IMG/VR virus record: IMGVR_UViG_3300021962_000814
Coordinates: 1 to 20,499 of that record
Source of the DNA: a virus
Length of the DNA: 20,499 nt
Direction: 5' to 3' (one strand)
In this document: piece by piece, positions 1 through 5,529 of the stretch
How positions within the stretch are numbered: position 1 is the stretch's first letter
Layout of the letters: every line of letters starts with the position of its first letter
The notes under the pieces: generated by a model
The model's input: the letters and a program-made list of their open reading frames with translations, nothing else
Told to the model about the DNA's origin: nothing
The model's database searches: none
Program-made: the position numbers and the translations under genes

Positions 1-207
1 TCTTTTAAGGGTCTTATCGATGTCTGTTCTATTGGTTTTGAATTCTTTTCGTTTTTCGTTTCTTTGTCTATTGAATTCGATTCGTCTCTCATTGTCTTTC
101 TTTATATCTGAGATATCGCTTTGGATATGACTTAATTGGTTATACATTTTGATACTGCCTATAATAGCGACAATGGCTGTTATAGTGATTAATACTAGTG
201 TGAACAT
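1..207 (-). CDS. small membrane-anchored coiled-coil protein (partial, C-terminus cut by left edge)
   Basis: The minus strand is open from an ATG at 205-207 to the window edge, giving 69 visible codons without a stop, so the protein continues beyond position 1. Residues 2-20 form a hydrophobic stretch (starting FTLVLITITAIVAII) typical of an N-terminal membrane anchor. They are followed by a strongly charged, Lys/Arg/Glu/Asp/Asn-rich segment with heptad-like spacing, suggesting a coiled coil facing one side of the membrane. It lies 21 bases downstream of the YhcH-family gene on the same strand, so the two are probably co-transcribed. The design matches the gene at 722-988 (short N-terminal anchor plus coiled coil). 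No family is recognised; membrane-lysis accessory proteins such as spanins look similar in outline, but nothing here proves that role. No Shine-Dalgarno sequence precedes the start. Confidence 0.55.
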   Translation of the reverse strand, partial: MFTLVLITITAIVAIIGSIKMYNQLSHIQSDISDIKKDNERRIEFNRQRNEKRKEFKTNRTDIDKTLKR

Positions 208-228
208 TTGATTTTCATTTTTAATTGA

Positions 229-681
229 TTAAATTTCAGTCTTTATCTTTACAACCACCTTCTTAACGTATGAAGGTCCTATTTTGTAAGGTAGACCGGG
301 TGAATGTACTTCTCCTGCCGGAAGATAACAGAATTTTCTATTGGTTAGAGGAAGAGTGACGGTTGCTATTGACTCTTTATAGTAAAGAGTAACGTCTTTC
401 TCTTCATCATAGTTAAACTTCACCTTGTTTAACTTGGGGTTGTAGTACTCTATAGCTTCTTGTCCTTCTAAAACCATATGGAGATCATCATAGATTTTAT
501 GGGACTCACATAGAGATGAGTATCCGGTTACATAAGAAGAGATAATAACCGTACAATAGCCGAGGTCCCGAGTACCGTCTTCAGAATCGCTTGATAGACT
601 AGAGAGATAGTCTTGTAAATTGTCAAAATTAGGCCTTCCTTGAAAGTAGTAATGAAGGTTCGAAAGGGTGTCATAGATCAT
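229..681 (-). CDS. YhcH/YjgK/YiaL (DUF386, TabA/EbgC-like) family protein
   Basis: This 150-aa protein has the length and motif order of the YhcH/YjgK/YiaL family, whose bacterial members include YhcH (NanQ, a sialic-acid anomerase), EbgC and TabA. They have a cupin-like beta fold with a bound metal. Visible hallmarks are E59-x-H61-xx-Y64-D65-D66, matching the family ExHxxYxD motif; E75 in the following strand; and P121-A-G-E124-V-H126-S-P-G, matching the family P-x-D/E-x-H-x-P motif. The C-terminal strand (VKKVVVKIK) is also typical. Position 68 is His where the family usually has Gln, and residue 124 is Glu rather than the more common Asp. The product probably acts on a sugar in the cytoplasm, but its substrate cannot be read from sequence. 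It lies between two small membrane-protein genes on the strand opposite to the structural genes, so it looks like an accessory metabolic gene. The family call is fairly secure; the function is open. Confidence 0.82.
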   Translation of the reverse strand: MIYDTLSNLHYYFQGRPNFDNLQDYLSSLSSDSEDGTRDLGYCTVIISSYVTGYSSLCESHKIYDDLHMVLEGQEAIEYYNPKLNKVKFNYDEEKDVTLYYKESIATVTLPLTNRKFCYLPAGEVHSPGLPYKIGPSYVKKVVVKIKTEI

Positions 682-721
682 ATAACATGGATTGAAGAGC
701 GGTTACTCGGGGGTATATCGG

Positions 722-988
722 CTAATCTTTTAATAGTTTCTTTATTTCTAATTCTCTTAGATGACTTTCATGTTCTTGTTTATGTTGCCACATCTCTGCT
801 TTAAGAGAATGAACTTGTGAGTTAACCTCTTGGAATACGTTCCTTTCCATATCTTTTAATTGATCACAAGTCGAAAGAAAATCTAATTCTAGAGTCTTAA
901 CCCTCTTTTCCAGGTCCTTCTTTTGTTCATATTGCATATATACAAACGCAAGAGTTGCTCCTAGTAATAAAAATAACACTTCTACCAT
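722..988 (-). CDS. small membrane-anchored coiled-coil protein
   Basis: This 88-aa protein starts with a hydrophobic segment (residues 2-19, VEVLFLLLGATLAFVYMQ) that could be a membrane anchor or uncleaved signal. From about residue 20 to the end it is highly charged, with regular Leu/Val spacing (KKDLEKRVKTLELDF and later HLRELEIKKLLKD), indicating a long coiled coil. No cysteine lipobox is present. It is the first gene of the minus-strand group, 40 bases before the YhcH-family gene, and its start faces the divergent intergenic region. It shares its architecture, but no obvious sequence identity, with the partial gene at 1-207. I do not recognise a family; an envelope-associated or lysis-accessory role is conceivable but unproven. 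Confidence 0.6.
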   Translation of the reverse strand: MVEVLFLLLGATLAFVYMQYEQKKDLEKRVKTLELDFLSTCDQLKDMERNVFQEVNSQVHSLKAEMWQHKQEHESHLRELEIKKLLKD

Positions 989-1087
989 ACATTTATTTAT
1001 TTAAGTTGCCTTTCAGCCATTAATTACTTATACTTCTATATAATATACGTAATATTTATTTACGAAGCAACTATTATATGCAAATAA
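989..1087. promoter_or_regulatory. divergent intergenic promoter region
   Basis: These 99 bases separate the minus-strand group from the long plus-strand group, so promoters for both directions should lie here. On the plus strand there is TATAAT at 1039-1044 and TATTTATT at 1053-1060. The latter resembles the motif in front of several other plus-strand genes. On the minus strand a run of ATAAAT units (991-1000) lies directly before the start at 988. A 6-bp inverted repeat, AGTTGC at 1004-1009 and GCAACT at 1067-1072, brackets the core. No convincing -35 box with normal spacing was found, so the exact promoters are uncertain. Confidence 0.4.
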
Positions 1088-1573
1088 ATGCAAAAATTAG
1101 ACCCAAAAAAACTCTTTAATATATTCAATGCCTCTGATGAGGCAATATATGAGGAGCATAACATACAACACCTCTTTCAAAACCCTTACGTTTTGATGGG
1201 GATGGTGGTAAGGGGGCTGGAAAACTACTCCATCATCGATGGGATGTATATGATGCGCTATAAAGAGCAGTATGAATCTGTAAGAGAGACTGTAAAAGAA
1301 CAATTCTATGACCGTCTTTACAATTACCTCCTTAAGATTGACTTCCAAAAGTTTGAGAACATCTACGTCATCACCGAAGAATACGATAAGATGGGCGTCT
1401 TCCAAGCCCTCGACCACCTCCTTTACTATTATCAAGATAAAGAACACTATGAAAAGTGTGCTGTTATAAAATCCTTTGAAGATTTATTGAGAAATACAAT
1501 GGTACCTCCTACCTATGACTATAATGTAGATAGTTTATTGGAAGAATTAAAGTTAAAACCACTACAAAATTAA
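1088..1573 (+). CDS. hypothetical phage protein
   Basis: This 161-aa, acidic, aromatic-rich, probably all-helical protein has no signal peptide or membrane segment. It is the first plus-strand gene after the strand switch. A notable stretch near residues 109-133 (starting LLYYYQDKEHYEKCAVIK) looks like a small helical hairpin with a conserved-looking YEKCA core. The C-terminus carries PPTYDY followed by a Leu/Glu-rich helix. The start follows an A/T-rich leader without a Shine-Dalgarno sequence, and a candidate TATTTATT element lies 28 bases upstream. It is followed by a set of hairpins that probably terminates or processes its transcript. A 116-codon open frame on the opposite strand (1097-1447) is judged a shadow. 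No function can be assigned. Confidence 0.7.
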   Translation: MQKLDPKKLFNIFNASDEAIYEEHNIQHLFQNPYVLMGMVVRGLENYSIIDGMYMMRYKEQYESVRETVKEQFYDRLYNYLLKIDFQKFENIYVITEEYDKMGVFQALDHLLYYYQDKEHYEKCAVIKSFEDLLRNTMVPPTYDYNVDSLLEELKLKPLQN

Positions 1574-1576
1574 AAA

Positions 1577-1621
1577 ATTTCGGGTCGAAATGCGCGCGAT
1601 GCGCGTGGGGCCTTCGGCCTT
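1577..1621 (+). terminator. three tandem short hairpins; probable terminator/processing region
   Basis: Three head-to-tail stem-loops, each with a 3-base loop, follow the stop codon at 1573. They are ATTTCG-GGT-CGAAAT (1577-1591), GCGCGC-GAT-GCGCGT (1592-1606, last pair G.T) and GGGGCC-TTC-GGCCTT (1607-1621, two G.T pairs at the base). The last is followed only by a short T-rich stretch, so it is not a textbook intrinsic terminator. The GC-rich block stands out sharply from the AT-rich surroundings. A further weak pairing (GGGA with TCCC, about 1625-1648) follows. The best reading is a transcript-end structure for the preceding gene; a small structured RNA is the alternative. Confidence 0.45.
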
Positions 1622-1752
1622 TATGGGGATTTCTGCTGCATTTCCCTTAACTCCTTCATTTTCAATCAAAATTTTCTGTGGATTCACTAAAAAAAGTTGC
1701 TCGTCTGGGGAAATCTTCGTATCTTAAGGTATAATCATAATAGAAAATATAT
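1622..1752 (+). promoter_or_regulatory. intergenic leader with weak promoter-like element
   Basis: This spacer lies between the hairpin block and the gene at 1753. It contains TATAAT at 1730-1735, 17 bases before the start codon, within an A/T-rich leader. The region about 17 bases upstream of that hexamer is GGGGAA, which is not a recognisable -35 box. A TTGC lies further up at 1697-1700. No open reading frame worth calling is present. Transcription starting near 1742 would give a very short leader. Promoter activity is possible but weakly supported. Confidence 0.25.
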
Positions 1753-2121
1753 ATGCAATTAACAATTAGAGAATTAAATGAGATCATCTATGCTTTAGGC
1801 GTGGCTGAGTATAAGGGAATGTTCGTAGATAAGGATGTAAACTCGACTGTAGGTGATAAAATACGTACAGAGTTGGAGCGTCTTATTAAAGAAGAGGAAT
1901 CTTCTCGTGAAAAAGCTCAACAACAGGTAGTTTCCGAAAAAGTTACACAAAAGGAACCGAAAGTTATCACCCCTATTACGGATACCGGTTCAGAGGTAGC
2001 GGATTTTCTTATCGCAGTAACAGCTCAACTACCAGTACAGGAGGAAGAAACACCTTCAACAGTAAAAAAAGCTAAATTTCCAGGTGCTAAGAAAAGTAAT
2101 TTAATGGATCCGGAAAAATAA
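1753..2121 (+). CDS. hypothetical phage protein
   Basis: This 122-aa protein has an N-terminal helical domain of about 50 residues (MQLTIRELNEIIYALGVAEY, then a region resembling a small helix-turn-helix-sized bundle ending ELERLIKEEE). It is followed by a low-complexity, Glu/Lys/Gln/Thr/Pro-rich tail from about residue 48 onward that is probably disordered. The C-terminus is basic (KKAKFPGAKKS). No membrane segment, metal site or catalytic motif is visible. The gene stands alone between two structured or AT-rich spacers, so it may be its own transcription unit. A regulatory or nucleic-acid-binding role would fit the layout, but nothing in the sequence proves it. Confidence 0.6.
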   Translation: MQLTIRELNEIIYALGVAEYKGMFVDKDVNSTVGDKIRTELERLIKEEESSREKAQQQVVSEKVTQKEPKVITPITDTGSEVADFLIAVTAQLPVQEEETPSTVKKAKFPGAKKSNLMDPEK

Positions 2122-2284
2122 TTCCTAAAAGAGTGGCTATTCTGCGTTTTTTTATATATCTTCGAAATATATAAGATATTATATAGAATATATTAATATA
2201 AGATAAATATATAAGATATTAAATATATAGATATATAAAGATATAAGTATATAATAAAGGAAACCTATAAATAAAAATCAAGTT
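2122..2284 (+). promoter_or_regulatory. extremely AT-rich spacer with direct repeats and TATAAATA box
   Basis: These 163 bases hold no gene. A weak stem (AGAG 2130-2133 with TTCT 2140-2143) followed by a T run (2147-2153) could end the upstream transcript. Next is a nearly pure A/T stretch containing a 17-base direct repeat, AAATATATAAGATATTA, at 2165-2181 and 2205-2221 (40-base period), plus degenerate partial copies. Just before the HD-domain gene, TATAAATA at 2266-2273 matches the T4 late-promoter consensus exactly, 11 bases upstream of the ATG. An AAGGAAA at about 2257-2263 is too far from the start to be a normal ribosome binding site. The repeats could be protein-binding sites or an unwinding element; random A/T content is the competing explanation. 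Confidence 0.45.
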
Positions 2285-3019
2285 ATGTTAAGTGCCGAAC
2301 AAATCCAATCAAATTGGGATAAACATATTAAGATTATTAACCATTATATTGGTGATGATCGTAAGAATCAAGTATTAACTTTAGTAGAAACATTATCCGA
2401 ACATATGGTAATGGCTCCTGCTAGTGGTAAATCATGGTATCATAATGCTTTTCCGGGTGGTTATATTGATCATGTTAATAGAGTAGTTCAAAGTGCTATA
2501 AAACAAAAAGAATTATGGCAAGCTATGGGAGCTTCTATTGACTTTACCGATGAAGAGTTAGTAATGGCTGCTTTATTCCATGACTTAGGTAAGATTGGTG
2601 ATGGTGAAGTAGATTGTTATGTACCTCAAACTGATAAATGGCGTCAAGATAAGTTACATGAAATGTATACCCCTAATCCGGAGATTCCTTTTATGCTTAT
2701 ACCTGATCGTTCTCTTTATATCTTACAAAAGTTTGGTATCAAATTATCTCATAACGAGTATTTAGGTATTAGATTACATGATGGAGTTTTCGATAAAGCT
2801 AATGAAGCTTATTTCTTTAGCCATAATCCAGACTCTCGAATGAGAACTAACATTGTAAATATTTTACATTCAGCAGACTTTATGGCTTCTAAAGTAGAAT
2901 ACGATATGTGGAAGAATAAAGGCGGTAGTACAGAAGCTAAAGTTCAGAAATCTAAAGCATCTACAGGCCGACCAGTTAACTCATCAGAAGGTTTATCAAA
3001 TTTAATTAAAAATTTATAA
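2285..3019 (+). CDS. HD-domain metal-dependent phosphohydrolase
   Basis: This 244-aa soluble protein carries the HD-superfamily metal site in the expected order. The elements are H63 in GGYIDHVNRV, the H99-D100 doublet in AALFHDLGKIG, a further H165-D166 in GIRLHDG, and D198 in ILHSADFMAS. These residues bind the divalent metals used to hydrolyse phosphate esters in the family. The substrate (nucleotide, dNTP, signalling nucleotide or nucleic acid) cannot be determined. The C-terminal 35 residues are Lys/Ser/Gly-rich and probably flexible. The gene is directly followed, one base after its stop, by a membrane protein and then the late sigma factor, suggesting one transcription unit. A TATAAATA box precedes it. 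HD hydrolases are common in large phages, where nucleotide-pool or second-messenger control is usually proposed. Confidence 0.85.
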   Translation: MLSAEQIQSNWDKHIKIINHYIGDDRKNQVLTLVETLSEHMVMAPASGKSWYHNAFPGGYIDHVNRVVQSAIKQKELWQAMGASIDFTDEELVMAALFHDLGKIGDGEVDCYVPQTDKWRQDKLHEMYTPNPEIPFMLIPDRSLYILQKFGIKLSHNEYLGIRLHDGVFDKANEAYFFSHNPDSRMRTNIVNILHSADFMASKVEYDMWKNKGGSTEAKVQKSKASTGRPVNSSEGLSNLIKNL

Positions 3020-3020
3020 T

Positions 3021-3320
3021 ATGATTTGGATCATAGGATTATTAGGACTACTTTTAATTGTATCGATGTTTGCAATCTACAATTTACTTACTAAAGTAGA
3101 GAAGTACGAAGATGTTGTACAAGATCAAGTTCAGTACCTAAATAATATTTCAGCAACTATAGCTGAAGCAAAAATGCACCTACAGAAGTTAGATGAAAGT
3201 GGAACATTTCAATCAGACGATGAGGTCGGTTATTTCTTTAAACAATTACAAAACGTACAAGAAGAGCTAAACCGATACATGCTCCCTACTAACTATGGCA
3301 AGAACGAAATCAAAAAGTAA
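3021..3320 (+). CDS. small membrane protein with coiled coil, next to sigma factor
   Basis: This 99-aa protein begins with a strongly hydrophobic helix (residues 2-22, starting IWIIGLLGLLLIVSMFAIY). A predicted coiled coil follows (VEKYEDVVQDQVQYLNNI through EELNRYML). An acidic patch, TFQSDDEVGYFFKQL, lies near residues 63-77. It would be a membrane-anchored protein with most of its length on one face. It starts one base after the HD-hydrolase gene and its last 26 bases overlap the start of the sigma-factor gene, so translation is likely coupled. The arrangement of a small membrane protein next to a gp55-type sigma gene looks conserved in related phages as far as I recall, but its function is unknown. 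Confidence 0.7.
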   Translation: MIWIIGLLGLLLIVSMFAIYNLLTKVEKYEDVVQDQVQYLNNISATIAEAKMHLQKLDESGTFQSDDEVGYFFKQLQNVQEELNRYMLPTNYGKNEIKK

Positions 3321-3999
3321 CTACTTTACCAAAGAGACAGAGGATTATATAGTTATTTATAACAATTCTACAGACCCAGTTCTCAGAGCTAGGGTCTTTA
3401 CTGATCATATCTATATGCCGTTTTATAAACTGGCAGAGAATATAATTCATACCTTTAAGTTTTATTACACAGACGTTGAACACATTGAAGATCTCAAACA
3501 TGAGATCGTTTCTGTTTTATTAGAAGAGAAGATTATGAAGTTTGATCCTACTAATGGAGCGAAAGCATATTCATACTTCGGTACAATTGTTAAGAGATGG
3601 TTGATTAACTATAATAATAAAAACTACAAAAAGCTAAAACAGATAGGATCATTCTCAGATGTAGAAGAGTCTTATGAACCAGAACTAGAAGTAGATGGGA
3701 AGTTTCGGATGTCATTAGCAGCTTTTTTAGATGCATGGATAGAAGAGATGTATGAGAAGATGGAAGAGTTCTTTCCTAAAGATCAAGAAGCAAAAATAGC
3801 AGATGCAGTATTGACTATCTTTAAGACTAGACATGATCTAGATATCTTCAAGAAAAAAGCGCTTTATATTTATATTAGAGAGATGACTGACTGCGAAACT
3901 CCTCACTTAACTAGAGTAATATCTAAGCTTAAATCAGAGTTCTATAACAAGTACTATGAGTATAGCGAGAACGGATTAGTAGTCAATATTCTCGACTAA
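3295..3999 (+). CDS. late transcription sigma factor, T4 gp55-like
   Basis: This 234-aa protein resembles the reduced sigma-70 factors that phages use for late transcription. Residues about 57-115 match sigma region 2. They comprise a helical HIEDLKHEIVSVLLEEKI, then FDPTNGAKAYSYFGTIVKRW (81-102), which is the FDP-x-x-G-x-x-x-x-Y-F/A motif with following basic residues, then NNKNYKKLKQ. Region 4 is not obvious, which is normal for gp55-type factors. It would bind host RNA polymerase core and recognise a -10-like late promoter only. The chosen ATG lies inside the preceding gene (26-base overlap); the preceding reading frame and the N-terminal MARTKSKSNY make this start plausible. It directly precedes the structural gene block, consistent with control of those genes. 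Confidence 0.85.
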   Translation: MARTKSKSNYFTKETEDYIVIYNNSTDPVLRARVFTDHIYMPFYKLAENIIHTFKFYYTDVEHIEDLKHEIVSVLLEEKIMKFDPTNGAKAYSYFGTIVKRWLINYNNKNYKKLKQIGSFSDVEESYEPELEVDGKFRMSLAAFLDAWIEEMYEKMEEFFPKDQEAKIADAVLTIFKTRHDLDIFKKKALYIYIREMTDCETPHLTRVISKLKSEFYNKYYEYSENGLVVNILD

Positions 4000-4000
4000 C

Positions 4001-4010
4001 CTATTTATTA
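4001..4010 (+). promoter_or_regulatory. candidate late promoter motif CTATTTATTA
   Basis: The 10-mer CTATTTATTA lies between the sigma-factor stop and the next start, with 11 bases between motif and ATG. The identical 10-mer occurs at 6745-6754 in front of another structural gene. Similar TATTTATT or TATTTATA sequences precede genes at 1088 and 15393. The positions fit a phage late-promoter element, but in an AT-rich genome chance is a real alternative. Confidence 0.35.
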
Positions 4011-4021
4011 CTAAAAACAGT

Positions 4022-4372
4022 ATGAGTTTAGATAAAAAAATATTTGGAGATACTTCTCTTTCAGATTTATTTCAAGAGATACATACCAATTCTAAATCTA
4101 CCCGTGCGCAAGTTACTGCTTTAATAGCTGAACTAAAACCTTTAATTGAAAGCATAGGAGATGCTACATTAGTAGTTCCTATGATAAAAGAATATATGGA
4201 GATTGGTGTTAAGAATGATGAAGCTTTAATTAAACTAGCTACTATTATTCAACGAATTGAAACAGGACAATCTAAAGGAGAAGAGTTCGACTTATCAGAA
4301 TTAGCTGACTTATTACAAGAAGCTGAGACGATTAATAAAGAAGTAAACGAAGCAGACAATGGCGACCAGTAG
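4022..4372 (+). CDS. conserved hypothetical phage protein, first gene of baseplate block
   Basis: This 116-aa, acidic, all-helical protein has no membrane segment. It starts with an NSKSTRAQVTALIAELKPLI helix region and continues with DATLVVPMIKEYMEIGVKND and LATIIQRI, a pattern of amphipathic helices. The acidic C-terminus (ETINKEVNEADNGDQ) overlaps the start of the hub/spike gene by 14 bases, so the two are likely translationally coupled. Its place between the late sigma factor and the baseplate hub gene suggests an assembly or virion role, for example a small chaperone or plug, but no specific family is recognised. Confidence 0.7.
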   Translation: MSLDKKIFGDTSLSDLFQEIHTNSKSTRAQVTALIAELKPLIESIGDATLVVPMIKEYMEIGVKNDEALIKLATIIQRIETGQSKGEEFDLSELADLLQEAETINKEVNEADNGDQ

Positions 4373-5528
4373 AGCAGGAACAGGAGCAGGTGCAGCGAGT
4401 GGTGGAAAAGGATCCGCAAGTAATTCGGGTACTTTTTACGGCCGTGTAGTAGATATAATTTTAGACAATAGACACCCTAAATACAAACAAATGGGTAGTG
4501 CTCTTGCTATTAACGGATGCTTCTATGTAACAGTTAGTAGTTCAGGTGACATTGACCCAGATGAAGCTGCTGATCCCCCATTTGCCTTTCAAGGAAATGC
4601 TAGATATAAAGATATTCCTGTCTTAGGAGAGATTATAGCTATTGAATCTAGTCCATCCGCAACAAGTGAAGCAGGTAAAGGAAATAGAAAAGCTTGGGTT
4701 CGAATAGTTAATGTATGGAATGCTCCTGAACATAATGCTTCCCCTAATACTTTAAACCCTAACTTCCAAAAAATGTTATTTGGAAAAGGATTTAAAGAGA
4801 GTGGAAGAATAAACCCACTAATCTGTTATCCTGGAGATACAGTAATACAAGGACGTCAAGGACAATCTATTAGATTTACAGGATCCCAACACGTAAATAA
4901 CCCGCTTGTTACAACAAAAACTGTTGGACAGCCTTTGATATTAATAGCCAACGGGCAAATTACTGCACCAAACGGCTTTGATGGTATCATAGAAGATATA
5001 AATAAGAACTTTGGTTCATTATACTTCTCAGCTTATCATCAAATACCTCTTAAACAAGCTAATACTAGACGGCTTTCTTACAATAAAATACCAGATACAT
5101 CTAATGCTTATGCTAAACCACAAGTAATCCTTAATAGTGGTCGTATATTTTTAAATGCAAAAGAAGAATCTATACTACTTTCAGCCGCTGTTTCGGTAGG
5201 GCTGAACGGAAAATCTGTAAATATAGACGCTGACGATTATGTATGTTTAGATTCTAAGAAGATATACTTAGGAGAAAAAGCAAGAACAGCAGTAGAATAT
5301 AGCGCCCAGCCGGTACTATTAGGTAAAAATACTGTCGATCTATTAGAAGATTTTATAAAAGCAGTAGAAAACTTTGCTAACTTCTTAGTAACACCTTCAG
5401 GTCTTCAAGCAGCACCTGCTATTGCAGTAGCACAATTAAAGAAAGAGGGTGGTATTCTATTTGCTAGAATAAAGCCATTAAGAGCTCGATTAAATGAATT
5501 AAAATCTAAAAAAGTATTTACAGAATAG
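4359..5528 (+). CDS. baseplate hub/spike protein with OB-fold and beta-spike (gp5-like, no lysozyme)
   Basis: This 389-aa protein begins with a flexible Gly/Ala/Ser-rich stretch (1-24). A beta-rich OB-like domain follows (about 25-120, FYGRVVDIILDNRHPKY onward). Next is a GD-x-x-I-x-GR-x-GQSIRF motif at 159-173 followed by NPL...LILIANGQ (181-200), which is typical of central spike or hub proteins of contractile tails. Residues about 255-306 form alternating short beta strands (ILNSGRIFLNAKEESILLS, then VNIDADDYVCLDSKKIYLG) like the gp5 C-terminal or VgrG-type beta-prism. A helical C-terminal segment ends the protein. No lysozyme catalytic insert is present, unlike T4 gp5, so peptidoglycan digestion would need another protein. 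It overlaps the preceding gene by 14 bases and is followed at once by another structural gene. The hub/spike role is well supported; the exact T4 equivalence is inference. Confidence 0.72.
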   Translation: MATSRAGTGAGAASGGKGSASNSGTFYGRVVDIILDNRHPKYKQMGSALAINGCFYVTVSSSGDIDPDEAADPPFAFQGNARYKDIPVLGEIIAIESSPSATSEAGKGNRKAWVRIVNVWNAPEHNASPNTLNPNFQKMLFGKGFKESGRINPLICYPGDTVIQGRQGQSIRFTGSQHVNNPLVTTKTVGQPLILIANGQITAPNGFDGIIEDINKNFGSLYFSAYHQIPLKQANTRRLSYNKIPDTSNAYAKPQVILNSGRIFLNAKEESILLSAAVSVGLNGKSVNIDADDYVCLDSKKIYLGEKARTAVEYSAQPVLLGKNTVDLLEDFIKAVENFANFLVTPSGLQAAPAIAVAQLKKEGGILFARIKPLRARLNELKSKKVFTE

Positions 5529-5529
5529 T

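Noticed and set aside
1097-1447. 116-codon open frame on the minus strand
   Set aside because: It lies fully inside the plus-strand gene at 1088-1573, gives a Val/Phe/Leu/Ile-rich improbable protein, and has no start context; it is an antisense shadow.
1580-1625. A tRNA or tRNA remnant (GGTCGAAAT resembles a T-arm)
   Set aside because: The stems are three separate short hairpins with 3-base loops; no acceptor stem, anticodon arm or CCA end can be drawn.
2165-2221. CRISPR-like repeat pair
   Set aside because: There are only two 17-base copies, the spacer is the same low-complexity A/T sequence, and no cas genes are present.
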